NCBI GenBank assembly: GCA_029266425.1
Contig: JAQSWY010000008.1
Coordinates: 1-64,000, forward strand
DNA length: 64,000 nt
Source: Xanthobacteraceae bacterium
Lineage (GTDB): Bacteria; Pseudomonadota; Alphaproteobacteria; Rhizobiales; Xanthobacteraceae
Reading direction: 5' to 3'
Shown piece by piece: positions 1 through 7,959 of this stretch (position 1 is its first letter; every line of letters begins with the position of its first letter). A program made the position numbers and the translations under genes. The notes under the pieces are model-generated. The model did not search any database. It had not been told where the DNA came from and saw only the letters and a program-made list of their open reading frames with translations.

Positions 1-83
1 TCGCAACTCGCTACGACAAACGCGCCGACATCTTCCTCTCTGCCGTCTGCATCGCCGCCGCAATCACATGGTGGGTAAATTGA
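1..83 (+). mobile_element. IS5-family transposase, 3' end only
   Basis: The window opens inside a reading frame ending at a TGA at 81-83. Its translation has the look of the C-terminus of IS5-family DDE transposases: RYDKRADIFLSA followed by a hydrophobic tail ending in TWWVN. IS5-type enzymes typically end with such a R-Y-(D/E)-K motif and a hydrophobic helix. The 5' part lies outside the window, so it is unknown whether the element is intact. The following bases contain CCCTAGTCCGC, which recurs beside the other transposase remnants of this patch at 2845-2855. Confidence 0.6.
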
Positions 84-401
84 GTCCCAGCCCTAGTCCG
101 CACCTTAATTCAAGGCTGGCTGACTTCCCTCGGCCACGCGCGGCCACGGTGGTGTCCTTGCCGCCGGCGCGCACCGCCGCTTGCAGATCATGCTTGCCCG
201 GCTCGACGCGCACCGAGCCCCGTAGGCTTGCCGATTTTGACCGGTGCGGTTCGGCGCGTCAGCGGAACCCGCAGAACTTGATAGCCGTCAAGGAGTCGCT
301 TGCACTCCCTTCTAAGAGTACCGAGCCGTGCCAAAATGGCACACCGGTCCGGCGCCGGAGACGCGGGTCTCACGGCCCCACCCCTCCAGGCTCCCAGGCG
401 G
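84..401. other. Intergenic, no gene recognised; one palindrome
   Basis: No open frame here resembles a known protein. The only structured signal is a perfect inverted repeat, GTGCCA-AAA-TGGCAC at 328-342, about 60 bases before the acyltransferase start. It could be an operator, but nothing else supports that. Confidence 0.4.
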
Positions 402-1466
402 ATGCGAGAGAAGATCACTGTTCTGCAAGGCGGTCGCGCTATAGCGGCGTTGGGTGTCCTGCTTGTCCACGCCGCCATATTGATCGAAAGACATGGCCAA
501 GCACGTCCGCCGGGGTGGACATTTCTTGATCGGGGCGAACTCGGGGTCGATTTTTTCTTCGTTCTAAGCGGCTTCATAATCCTGCATGCCCACGCGAACG
601 ATCGCCGAGGGCTGGCGGCCGCCTCGTCATATGCATGGCGGCGAATCACTCGAATTTACGTGCCATACCTGCCGCTGGTCTTGGCAATCATTGCTCTCTA
701 CATCTCGTTCCCAAGCCTTGGAGCCGAGAAAAACTGGAGTCTTTTCACGTCCCTCACGTTGATCGCGGCCCAACGGCCACCAGCGCCGGCCCTTTCGGTC
801 GCCTGGACCCTCATTCATGAAGTAATGTTCTACGCGATCTTCTTGCTCTCGTACTGCACGCCGAGATTCCGATGGCTGATAGCTGCTTGGGTAGCCCTGA
901 TCGGGATGGCCAACTATCTGCCTATCACCATAGCTGAGGTCAACTTGCCGCCCGCGCTGCAAGCGACCCTTAGCGTATTTCTGTCTACGATGAATATCGA
1001 GTTCGTTGCCGGCATGATTGCGGCGGTCGCGGTCAGGTCTCTCTCGTTAGTGTGGGCGCGTGTTGTGCTGGTGGTCGGTATAACCGGACTCGTCTGCTTC
1101 TTCGCAATCGAGGGAATTTCGCGACTATGGTTTGGAGTAGCCATGGCGATCGTAATCGCGGGGCTAGTGCGCATAGAAATATCTGGGTCTATTGCAGCAC
1201 CTCGTTGGCTTTTTTTTCTCGGCAATGCGTCCTACGCGATCTATTTGATTCACGGTCCGGTTATCTCAATCATATCTGGCATCGTCGTTAGCTTTGCGTT
1301 ATCCTGGTTTGCGAACATGACCTTGTGCGCCGCCATAGGTTTAGCAGGCGGTGTGTTGTACCATCTTTTATTTGAAAAGCCCGCTCTGTCGTATGTCAAC
1401 CGTTGGCGCGCCAAGTTCAGTCCGCGCGAAGAGCCGCAACAGCCAGCGCCTGGGAGGTTACTCTAG
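402..1466 (+). CDS. Acyltransferase 3 family membrane protein
   Basis: The protein is a 354-residue integral membrane acyltransferase of the OafA/NodX/ExoZ type (acyltransferase family 3). These enzymes transfer O-acetyl or related acyl groups onto surface polysaccharides or lipid-linked sugars in the inner membrane. The N-terminus shows the family signature LQGGRAIAALGVLLVHA, with the histidine of the first helix, followed by DFFFVLSGFI. About ten hydrophobic segments follow. The ATG at 402 was chosen because it falls just before the conserved LQGGRA motif, although the frame stays open back to 300. The stop codon TAG coincides with the first bases of the 190-bp repeat at 1464, so the natural C-terminus may have been altered by the rearrangement. 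The acceptor molecule cannot be told from the sequence. Confidence 0.8.
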   Translation: MREKITVLQGGRAIAALGVLLVHAAILIERHGQARPPGWTFLDRGELGVDFFFVLSGFIILHAHANDRRGLAAASSYAWRRITRIYVPYLPLVLAIIALYISFPSLGAEKNWSLFTSLTLIAAQRPPAPALSVAWTLIHEVMFYAIFLLSYCTPRFRWLIAAWVALIGMANYLPITIAEVNLPPALQATLSVFLSTMNIEFVAGMIAAVAVRSLSLVWARVVLVVGITGLVCFFAIEGISRLWFGVAMAIVIAGLVRIEISGSIAAPRWLFFLGNASYAIYLIHGPVISIISGIVVSFALSWFANMTLCAAIGLAGGVLYHLLFEKPALSYVNRWRAKFSPREEPQQPAPGRLL

Positions 1467-1660
1467 TCTGCGCCCGGCGGAGGTGGAGGGGGAGGCCGAA
1501 ATATGGCTGACGGAAATCACGAAGCGTCGGACGAACGGATCGCGCTCTTGCGAAGGCAGATTTCAGACCTGACGCAGCAGGCCGCAGTTGCATCAGGATC
1601 TGCATAGGAAGAGAGGCTGGCGGATCAAATCAATGAAAGCAGGAGCGCGGCTCAACGAGC
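1464..1660 (+). repeat. Direct repeat copy 1 (pairs with 2848-3040)
   Basis: About 190 bases are roughly 90 percent identical to 2848-3040, from TAGTCYGCGCCC through the GAGGCTGGCGGATCAAATCAA block. Differences are scattered substitutions and single-base indels, so the duplication is not recent. The two copies bracket the TylF-like methyltransferase and the IS remnants. Confidence 0.85.
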
Positions 1661-1690
1661 TTTTGAAGCAGCGCGGCGAGTCGCGAGCCC
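1503..1690 (+). pseudogene. Small helical protein gene, copy 1, nonsense and frameshift
   Basis: From the ATG at 1503 the frame reads MADGNHEASDERIALL and continues into a predicted helical, charged segment. It hits TAG at 1605-1607 where the sister copy at 2848-3040 has CAG. After the stop the frame would continue EERLADQINE. A missing A near 1634 then throws it out of frame; in the shifted frame the parent protein continues LNELLKQRGESR. The parent appears to be a short cytoplasmic coiled-coil-like protein of unknown function. The reading frame runs directly into a transposase remnant, so the 3' end is also lost. Confidence 0.7.
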
Positions 1691-1701
1691 ATTCGCCTCA
1701 G

Positions 1702-1814
1702 GCATGTTGTGCTGGGTGGTGGCGGATCGCGGCTACTCCTCCGACTCCGCGTGCTCCTTCGTCGGCGTGCTCTGCCTCGCCGCTGTTCTCGATCGGATCA
1801 GACGCTAACGGGCC
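1702..1814 (+). mobile_element. Internally deleted IS5-type transposase with right terminal repeat
   Basis: The frame contains WVVADRGYSS, the segment around the second catalytic aspartate of an IS5-family transposase. It jumps directly to the C-terminal motif SFVGVLCLAAVLD and a TAA at 1806-1808. More than fifty residues that normally separate these motifs are missing, so this is a deletion remnant. The bases 1799-1814 (CAGACGCTAACGGGCC) recur at 2831-2846 with one mismatch and fit the element's terminal repeat, GGCCYGTTAGCGTCTG when read inward. Confidence 0.7.
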
Positions 1815-1939
1815 GCCTTGAACTCCTCTATCTGCGTACCAAGTCACCTAGACTTGATATTGATCAACATCGATCTTCTCTGAGTGATGAATCTGCTCAT
1901 GATCGATGGATCGCATGCTGAAAGTGATGGGATTCGCAG

Positions 1940-2653
1940 ATGGATCTTCTGAAATTTTACAAGAAGTTCAAGGGTAGCTATGCAGATGAATTAGCTAAAA
2001 AGTTCATCTCATGGAATGTCCATAACCATGAGAGCGCGAGGCGGCTCAGTGCGCTACTCGAGAGCGGCGAATATGCGCGAAGCAATATGAAAGGCGCATT
2101 CTCAAGTCCAATAACTAGAGATGTTTTCTACCACAGTTTATCATTAGCGCCTCCGAATGGATTGTTAATGGAATTTGGTGTCTGGAGCGGAAATACGATT
2201 AATCGTATAGCTGATCATGTAGGTTCATCGCGAACTGTACACGGCTTTGATTCATTTGAAGGCTTGCCGGAAGATTGGACGGGCAGCTATCGAAAAGGCA
2301 CGTTCAACCTTCACGGTAAGCTCCCAAGCGTTCGTCCTAATGTAGAATTGCACGTAGGCTGGTTCAGCGACACCCTACCGAAATTCATGGAGATTTCAAA
2401 CGATACGATATCCTTCTTGCATATCGACTGCGATTTATATTCAAGCACAAAGACAATATTCGATAATCTCGGTGAAAGATTAGTACCAGGAAGCATAATA
2501 CTTTTCGACGAATATTTTAATTATTATGGGTGGAAAGACCACGAACATCGCGCCTTTGAAGAGCTAATTCAACAAAAATCTTTAGAATTCAAGTACACCG
2601 CTTACAATACTTCAGAATACAACGTTTCCGTTCAGATCATAGGCAAGATCTAA
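1940..2653 (+). CDS. TylF/MycF-type SAM-dependent methyltransferase
   Basis: The 237-residue protein looks like the macrocin O-methyltransferase (TylF) family, SAM-dependent class I enzymes that methylate sugar hydroxyls and are common in antibiotic and surface-glycan gene sets. Visible features are the SAM-binding segment MEFGVWSGNTINRI, the acidic loop GFDSFEGLPEDW, and the metal-binding-type motif HIDCDLYSSTK followed by IILFDEYF. The length is usual for the family. Base composition is strikingly AT-rich against its neighbours, which suggests acquisition by transfer. It sits between IS remnants and the two repeat copies, with no operon partner. The upstream ribosome site is weak. The substrate is unknown; a polysaccharide sugar would fit the neighbouring acyltransferase. 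Confidence 0.8.
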   Translation: MDLLKFYKKFKGSYADELAKKFISWNVHNHESARRLSALLESGEYARSNMKGAFSSPITRDVFYHSLSLAPPNGLLMEFGVWSGNTINRIADHVGSSRTVHGFDSFEGLPEDWTGSYRKGTFNLHGKLPSVRPNVELHVGWFSDTLPKFMEISNDTISFLHIDCDLYSSTKTIFDNLGERLVPGSIILFDEYFNYYGWKDHEHRAFEELIQQKSLEFKYTAYNTSEYNVSVQIIGKI

Positions 2654-2688
2654 AATACCTAGTGCTGAGAACTTGGCTGTGGCTAGCA

Positions 2689-2846
2689 TTACAGTCGCGG
2701 TCTTCGCGGTGCGCTGACTCGGTGATGTGGGCGGCAGGTCTTGATCAGCGGCTCCAGCATCGCCCACTGCGCATCCGTCAGCGGTGCCATCCCCATCCCT
2801 CCGCCAAGCAGGCAGAAAGGGGGCACGCCTCAGACGCTAACAGGCC
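2689..2846 (-). mobile_element. IS5-type transposase N-terminal remnant with terminal repeat
   Basis: On the minus strand an ATG at 2796 starts MGMAPLTDAQWAMLEPLIK, followed by TCRPHH. This is the characteristic N-terminus of a subgroup of IS5-family transposases. The frame stops after 35 codons at 2689, so only the first tenth of the gene is present. Bases 2831-2846 form the left terminal inverted repeat, matching the right terminal repeat at 1799-1814. The two fragments lie in opposite orientations with their outer ends both to the right, so they come from two insertions or from an inversion. Confidence 0.75.
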
Positions 2847-2847
2847 C

Positions 2848-3040
2848 TAGTCCGCGCCCTGCGGAGGTGGAGGGCGAGGCCAAATATGGCTACGGAAATT
2901 ACGAAGCGTCGGACGAACGGAACGCGCTCTTGCGAAGGCAGGTTTCAGACCTGACGCAGCAAGCTGCAACTGCATCAGGATCTGCACAGGAAGAGAGGCT
3001 GGCGGATCAAATCAATGAAAAGCAGGAGCGGCTCTTGACC
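2848..3040 (+). repeat. Direct repeat copy 2; second decayed copy of the small gene
   Basis: This copy starts exactly after the IS terminal repeat (2831-2846) and the bases CTAG. It carries the same small gene as 1503-1690. The CAG codon is intact here, but one base is missing after the ATGGCT start (near 2892), so the start codon is out of frame with the conserved stretch NYEASDERNALL. The two copies are therefore broken by different mutations. Homology ends near 3040, shortly before the GntR gene. Confidence 0.8.
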
Positions 3041-3087
3041 GAGCCGACACCCTCGAGCAACGGCGACGCTCGCTCCTGCCTGGCTGA

Positions 3088-3780
3088 TCAACCGGCCGTT
3101 TCGGCTTCCTCCTGCAGAGCCGCGAGCAGCGACATGAATCGCTCGCCCTGCACCAGCACATGGGCACGAATCCGTTCGGCCGCGCTGACACCATCTCCCT
3201 TGATCAGTGCTTCCAGGATGGCTTCATGCTCGGCGAGCGAAGCCCCAATGCGCCTCGGCACCTTCAACTGAAGGCGCCGGTAGGGCTGGAGGGCCGTCTG
3301 CAGCCGTACCGCTTCGGCGCGCAACACGCGATTGCCGGTCGCCGCATAGATCGCTGCGTGGAACCGGGCATTGGCGGGGTAATAGGCATCGTCATCGTCG
3401 GCTGCCGCTGCCTTGCAGCAGGCCGCCTGTGCCTGCGTTATCGCGGCGCGGTCCGCTGGTCCGAGCCTCTGCGCTGCAAGCCGCCCGCAGGACGCCTCGA
3501 TTTCCGCCATGAGCTCGAAGGATTCCACCAGCTCGCGCGGACCGAGCAGCGTGACGAAAGCCCCGCGCCGGGGCCGCATCTCCACGAGGCCCGAGGCCGA
3601 AAGCTGGATCAACGCCTCGCGGATGGGCGTGCGCGACACGCCGAAACGCTCGGCGAGGCCGACCTCGTCGAGCCTTTGCCCGGGTCGCAACCTACCCGCG
3701 ACGATATCCTCTTCCAGCGCTTCGCGAAGCCTTGGCGTCTGCTCACCACGCACGGCCCACCTCCGCGCGAAGAAAGCCAT
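3088..3780 (-). CDS. GntR-family transcriptional regulator (FCD domain)
   Basis: The 230-residue protein is a GntR/FadR-subfamily repressor. Residues about 15-80 form a winged helix-turn-helix with the typical GQRLDEVGLAERFGVSRTP-IREAL signature. The rest is an all-helical FCD ligand-binding domain containing metal-site-like histidines (for example ARFHAAIY and EHEAIL). Such regulators usually sense a carboxylate and control adjacent transport and catabolic genes. It is divergent from a matB-like remnant and a TRAP transporter, the arrangement seen in rhizobial malonate loci where a GntR protein controls uptake and malonyl-CoA synthesis. Control of the TRAP genes is therefore inferred, with the intergenic stretch 3781-3867 as the likely operator region. 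The ligand is not established. Confidence 0.85.
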   Translation of the reverse strand: MAFFARRWAVRGEQTPRLREALEEDIVAGRLRPGQRLDEVGLAERFGVSRTPIREALIQLSASGLVEMRPRRGAFVTLLGPRELVESFELMAEIEASCGRLAAQRLGPADRAAITQAQAACCKAAAADDDDAYYPANARFHAAIYAATGNRVLRAEAVRLQTALQPYRRLQLKVPRRIGASLAEHEAILEALIKGDGVSAAERIRAHVLVQGERFMSLLAALQEEAETAG

Positions 3781-3867
3781 CTTCCAAACTGCAATGCAAG
3801 AGGAGCATTCTTGTATACTTAGAGATTGACTTTAGATTCCTCGTCGTCTTCATTCAATACAAGCGGC

Positions 3868-4096
3868 CCGCTCATCACCGATTTCGGCGAGAGCGTGACC
3901 GCCATTTTCGTCCCCGGCGAAAGGCGCAAGCCTGACCGAGCAGGATATCCTTCAGGCGCTCGAAGGCCGGCTCGCGAAGTTCAAGCAGCCCGAGCGGGTG
4001 TTCTTCATCCGCGAACTGCCGGGCAACACCATGGGCAGGGTGCAGAAGAACGAGCTGCGGGACAGCTACACTGACATTTACCGCCTGATCGCCTAG
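3868..4096 (+). pseudogene. Malonyl-CoA synthetase-like (AMP-forming) C-terminal remnant
   Basis: Only the C-terminal domain of an AMP-forming acyl-CoA synthetase remains. One frame reads DFGESVTAIFVPG; a frameshift near 3925-3931 moves it to LTEQDILQALEGRLAKFKQP, then FFIRELPGNTMGRVQKNEL and a TAG at 4094. The phrase LPGNTMGRVQKN holds the position of the conserved LPRxxxGKxxK motif and closely resembles MatB-type malonyl-CoA synthetases. The catalytic lysine aligns with the lysine of VQKN. The N-terminal four fifths of the gene and its start are gone. Together with the GntR gene and the TRAP transporter this points to a former malonate utilisation locus. Confidence 0.75.
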
Positions 4097-4207
4097 GGTA
4101 AGGCCGACCCGGGCAACCAGGACAAGGCGGGCGGATCAACCGCCCGATCAGAAAAGTCGAGGAAACGCCAACAGCCCGCCGGCAGGCGGCCGAAAAAGGA
4201 GGAAAGC

Positions 4208-5212
4208 ATGAGCGGTACGCGTCTGATTGCGCGCGCCTTGACCCTTGGCTGCGCACTGGCATTTGCCACCTCGTCATTCGCGCAGGACGTCACGCTGCGC
4301 GCCTCGCACCAGTTTCCGGGCGGCAAGGGTGATCCCCGCGACGAGATGGTGCAGATGATCGCCCGCGACGTCGAGGCAGCCAATGTCGGCCTCAAGGTCC
4401 AGGTCTTCCCCGGCTCATCGCTGTTCAAGGCCAACGAGCAGTGGGGTGCGCTGACCAAGGGCCAGCTCGACATTTCGTCCTTCCCGCTCGACTACGCCTC
4501 GGGCCGTGTGCCGCAGTTCTCCGCCACGCTGATGCCGGGCCTGGTGCGCAACTTCGATCGCGCCGAGCGCCTCAACGATTCGCCTTTCATGCAGGAGATC
4601 AAGGAGATCGTCGACAAGCAGGGCGCGATCGTGATCGCCGATGCGTGGCTGTCGGGCGCCTTCGCCTCCAAGAAAGACTGCATCACCGGTCCTGACAGCA
4701 TCAAGGGGCAAGTAACCCGAGCCGCGGGCCCGGCCTTCGAGCAGATGCTCGCTGCAGCCGGCGCCTCCATCGCGTCCATGCCGTCGTCGGAAATCTATTC
4801 CGGCATGCAGACGGGCGTGCTCGACGCCACGAACACCTCATCCGAGAGCTTCGTGTCCTACCGCCTCTATGAGCAGGTGAAGTGCCTGACGGCGCCGGGC
4901 GCCAACGCCCTGTGGTTCATGTACGAGCCGGTGCTGATATCCAAGCAGGTGTTCAACCGGCTCAACCCTGCGCAGCAGAAGGCCATACTGGAGGCCGGCA
5001 AGAAGGCGCAGGCCTGGTTCGCGCAGGAAGTGCGCAAGGGCGACCAGAAGCTGATCGACACCTACAAGAAGGCCGGCGTCAAGGTGGTGGAGATGTCCGC
5101 TTCCGACTACGACGCCTGGCTGAAGGTCGCTCAGGAAAGCTCCTACAAGAACTTCGCCGAGAAGGTGAAGGGCGGAGACGAGTTGATCAAGAAGGCGCTG
5201 GCCGTCCAGTGA
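4208..5212 (+). CDS. TRAP transporter solute-binding protein (DctP family)
   Basis: This 334-residue protein is the periplasmic receptor of a tripartite ATP-independent periplasmic transporter. It has a signal peptide of about 25 residues ending in SSFAQ, then a DctP fold. The organic-acid-binding arginine typical of the family is probably in the segment IKGQVTRAAG (about residue 176). The start ATG at 4208 follows AAAGGAGGAAAGC. It leads an operon with the small and large membrane subunits at 5345 and 5851. The matB remnant and GntR regulator upstream make malonate or another short dicarboxylate the likeliest ligand. This is an inference from context; sequence alone does not show specificity. 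Confidence 0.88.
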   Translation: MSGTRLIARALTLGCALAFATSSFAQDVTLRASHQFPGGKGDPRDEMVQMIARDVEAANVGLKVQVFPGSSLFKANEQWGALTKGQLDISSFPLDYASGRVPQFSATLMPGLVRNFDRAERLNDSPFMQEIKEIVDKQGAIVIADAWLSGAFASKKDCITGPDSIKGQVTRAAGPAFEQMLAAAGASIASMPSSEIYSGMQTGVLDATNTSSESFVSYRLYEQVKCLTAPGANALWFMYEPVLISKQVFNRLNPAQQKAILEAGKKAQAWFAQEVRKGDQKLIDTYKKAGVKVVEMSASDYDAWLKVAQESSYKNFAEKVKGGDELIKKALAVQ

Positions 5213-5344
5213 CCGCGCCGGCTCCCGGCTCCTGCACCAGGGGCCGCGGAACGCTCGCGGCGGCGGAGGAGCCGGAACCCGCCATGCGGCGGATGCGGCG
5301 CCCGGTCCCGTCGTGCATCTGTCCCTCTGACAAGCGAAAGCCCC

Positions 5345-5851
5345 ATGATCAGCCTGTTCCTGCGAACGGTCGATCTCATCTCGAAGATTGCGGCCGTCAT
5401 TGCCGGCCTGATGCTGGTCGCGGCAATGCTGGTGGTCTGCGAGATGATCTTCCTGCGGTATGTGTTCCGCGCGCCGACCATCTGGCAGACGGACTTCGTC
5501 GTCTTCTCGGCCACCGCGGCCATGTTCCTGGGAGCACCTTATGTGCTGAAGACCAGGGGGCATGTGGGCGTTGACGTGATCGAGATCGCGCTACCGGAAG
5601 GTCCCCGGCGCGTCCTCGGCATCATCGGCGGCGCCCTCGGCCTGCTCTTCGCGCTGATGATGACGTTCGCATGCGCGATCTTCTTCCACGAGGCCTATGT
5701 CAACGAGTGGCGCACCTCGACGGTGGCGGCCATTACCTTATGGATCCCGCTCCTGCCGCTGCCGGTCAGCTTCGCGCTGCTGTCGCTCCAGTACGTCGCC
5801 GAACTGATCCGCCGCCTGTGCGGTCTCGATGAAGCCGAAGGTCACGCGTGA
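5345..5851 (+). CDS. TRAP transporter small membrane subunit (DctQ family)
   Basis: The protein has 168 residues and four predicted transmembrane helices, the usual size and topology of a DctQ subunit. The segment VCEMIFLRYVFRAPTIW with the following WQTDFVVF is typical of the family's second helix region. DctQ forms the membrane complex with DctM and is needed for docking of the binding protein. A 132-base gap separates it from the binding-protein gene. Its TGA overlaps the ATG of the large subunit by one base (TGATG), a sign of translational coupling. Confidence 0.85.
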   Translation: MISLFLRTVDLISKIAAVIAGLMLVAAMLVVCEMIFLRYVFRAPTIWQTDFVVFSATAAMFLGAPYVLKTRGHVGVDVIEIALPEGPRRVLGIIGGALGLLFALMMTFACAIFFHEAYVNEWRTSTVAAITLWIPLLPLPVSFALLSLQYVAELIRRLCGLDEAEGHA

Positions 5852-7170
5852 TGAGCCTCTCGCCCACTTTCTCCGGCCTGCTCGTCATCGGCCTGCTGTT
5901 CGTGCTGCTGGCCACCGGCATGCCCATCGCCTTCGCGCTCGGCCTGACCGCGATCGGCGGCCTGCTGATCGCCAACGGCATCGGCATCTTCGACGTGCTG
6001 GCCGAGACCATGTTCGCGGGCATCGCCAACCTCGCCTATGTCTCGATCCCGATGTTCGTGCTGATGGGAGCGGCGGTGGCCGCGACCCCCGCGGGACGCG
6101 ATCTCTATGAGGCACTCGATCGCTGGCTCAACCGTGTCCCGGGCGGGCTGGTGCTGTCGAACATTGGTGCGTGCGCCATCTTCGCCGGCATGACGGGCTC
6201 GAGCCCGGCGACCTGCGCGGCCATCGGCAAGATGGGCATCCCCGAGATGTTGAAGCGGGGCTATCCGGCCTCGGTCGCCACGGGCTCGATCTGTGCAGGC
6301 GGGACGCTCGGCATCCTCATCCCGCCCTCGGTGACGATGATCGTCTACGGTATCGCCACCGAGACCTCGATCGGGCGCCTGTTCCTGGCAGGCGTGATGC
6401 CTGGCCTCATGCTCACGGCGATGTTCATGGCCTGGGCGCTCTATGACTGCCACCGCAAGGGCTTCGATCTGGCCGTGCGCAGCACGCGCTTCACGCTCGG
6501 CCAGAAGCTCGCGGCGTTGCCGAAGGTCACGCCCTTCCTCATCATCATCCTCGGCACGCTGTATGTGCTCTATGGCGGCATCGCGACGCCATCGGAAGCG
6601 GCGGGTGCCGGCGCCTTCCTCACGCTCGGCGTCGTCATCGTGATGTACCGGCTGTTCCAGCCGAAGCCGATCTTCGACATTTTCTCGTCTACGCTGCGCG
6701 AAAGCGTCATGATCATGATGATCATGGCCTCGGCGGAACTCTTCGCCTTCGCGCTCTCCTCGCTCTTCATCACCCAGACCGTTGCGGCGGCCATCGCATC
6801 GCTGGAGGTGAACCGCTGGGTGCTGATGGCGCTGATCAACCTGTTCCTGCTGGTGGCCGGCATGTTCCTGCCGCCGGTCGCCATCATCGTGATGTCGGCG
6901 CCGCTGCTCTATCCGATCATCGTCTCCTCGGGCTTCGACCCCTACTGGTTCGCGGTGATCCTGACCATCAACATGGAGATCGGCCTCATCACGCCGCCCG
7001 TCGGGCTCAACCTGTTCGTGGTCAAGTCCATCGCTCCGCAGGTGCCGGCGTCGCAAGTGCTGACCGGATCGCTGCCCTATGTGCTGCTGATGCTCCTCGG
7101 GATCGTGATCCTGAGCATCTTTCCTGATATCGCCACCTGGCTTCCCACTTACGTCATGGGTCCGCTGTGA
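5851..7170 (+). CDS. TRAP transporter large membrane subunit (DctM family)
   Basis: The 439-residue protein is the DctM permease, the ion-coupled translocation subunit with about twelve transmembrane segments. Family features visible are IPMFVLMGAA in the N-terminal half, the repeat-like stretches GTLGILIPPSV and EIGLITPPVG that correspond to the two hairpin re-entrant loops, and the PSEAAGAGAF segment. The ATG at 5851 was taken because it overlaps the DctQ stop; a GTG one codon upstream is also possible. The transporter set is complete and without visible lesion, in contrast with the ruined synthetase gene upstream. Confidence 0.88.
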   Translation: MSLSPTFSGLLVIGLLFVLLATGMPIAFALGLTAIGGLLIANGIGIFDVLAETMFAGIANLAYVSIPMFVLMGAAVAATPAGRDLYEALDRWLNRVPGGLVLSNIGACAIFAGMTGSSPATCAAIGKMGIPEMLKRGYPASVATGSICAGGTLGILIPPSVTMIVYGIATETSIGRLFLAGVMPGLMLTAMFMAWALYDCHRKGFDLAVRSTRFTLGQKLAALPKVTPFLIIILGTLYVLYGGIATPSEAAGAGAFLTLGVVIVMYRLFQPKPIFDIFSSTLRESVMIMMIMASAELFAFALSSLFITQTVAAAIASLEVNRWVLMALINLFLLVAGMFLPPVAIIVMSAPLLYPIIVSSGFDPYWFAVILTINMEIGLITPPVGLNLFVVKSIAPQVPASQVLTGSLPYVLLMLLGIVILSIFPDIATWLPTYVMGPL

Positions 7171-7333
7171 GGCTGCGCGTGGGCGCCTCGCCGCTCCGAT
7201 CATGCTCACCACGACGAGAAGACCTCGGCGGCAGCTCAAAGCATGAGAGGCCCCTTTCCTCGCTCACCTCATAGAGGTGTGTAGGCACGGCGTATCCTGC
7301 TATGGTGCTTCAGTGATCCAGTCGGCCTCGCCC

Positions 7334-7462
7334 ATGCCCGTGAGCACGCGACTTACCGAGCGTTTTTCCATTCGGCATCCCATTCTGCTTGCCCAGATGG
7401 CGGTGATGGCCGGCGGGCGGCTTGCGGCTCGATTGAGCCCATCGCCGTCACACTTGCCATGA
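7334..7462 (+). pseudogene. Nitronate monooxygenase N-terminal remnant
   Basis: After the start region the frame gives RLTERFSIRHPILLAQMAVM and AGGRLAA, the recognisable first beta strand and FMN-site segment of nitronate monooxygenase (2-nitropropane dioxygenase family). The frame then runs into unrelated residues and stops at 7462, so about nine tenths of the gene is missing. It ends 10 bases before the ABM-fold gene at 7473, so that gene may have been left behind by the deletion. The stretch 7171-7333 between the TRAP operon and this fragment shows nothing recognisable. Confidence 0.65.
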
Positions 7463-7472
7463 GGAGGGGATC

Positions 7473-7769
7473 ATGACCGCCTTCAACGTCGTGCGTTTCA
7501 AGGTCAAGCCTGGCATGGACGAAGCTTTCCTCGACGCACACAGGAACATCGCGGGAAGTTGGTCGGGGATGCGTCACGCCAACATCATAAAGACCGGCGA
7601 GCGACGCTACTGCATCATCGCGGAATGGGAGAGCACGGAGGCGCTGGCGGCCGGGCGACCGGCGATGATCGCCACGCTCGACAGCTTCCGCCAGACTCTC
7701 GAGGAACTGGGTGGCGGGCTGGGCGTCACGGACCCGGTCGCGGGGCCGGTTGTCCTGTCGATGAAATAG
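7473..7769 (+). CDS. ABM-like dimeric alpha/beta barrel protein
   Basis: The 98-residue protein looks like the ferredoxin-like fold of antibiotic biosynthesis monooxygenase (ABM) domains. It starts with the strand FNVVRFKVKPGMDEAF, then KTGERRYCIIAEWES and a C-terminal helix and strand. Such proteins include cofactor-free oxygenases, heme-degrading enzymes and proteins of unknown role; the active site is not diagnostic here. The ATG follows a strong AGGAGGGG site at 7461-7468. It lies directly behind the nitronate monooxygenase fragment, and the two could have formed one operon. Function is unassigned. Confidence 0.7.
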   Translation: MTAFNVVRFKVKPGMDEAFLDAHRNIAGSWSGMRHANIIKTGERRYCIIAEWESTEALAAGRPAMIATLDSFRQTLEELGGGLGVTDPVAGPVVLSMK

Positions 7770-7959
7770 CGGGCCGTGGCCAGGCAACGCCGGGCGACCC
7801 GCAAGAGGCCCGAAAGCAGCCCGCATGACTCCCCCGTGCCAGGCGCAAAGGAACGACGCAGCGTTCGCCAACCATGGCAGACATATGACAGCACCGTTCA
7901 CCCCAACCGCTCAATCCAGACGAGCAACACGATCGCGCACCCAAGCACCAATCCATTCT

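Noticed and set aside
5842..7239. Open frame of 465 codons on the minus strand opposite the TRAP large subunit
   Set aside because: Composition is dominated by His, Arg, Asp and Gln and it is opposite a well-supported membrane protein.
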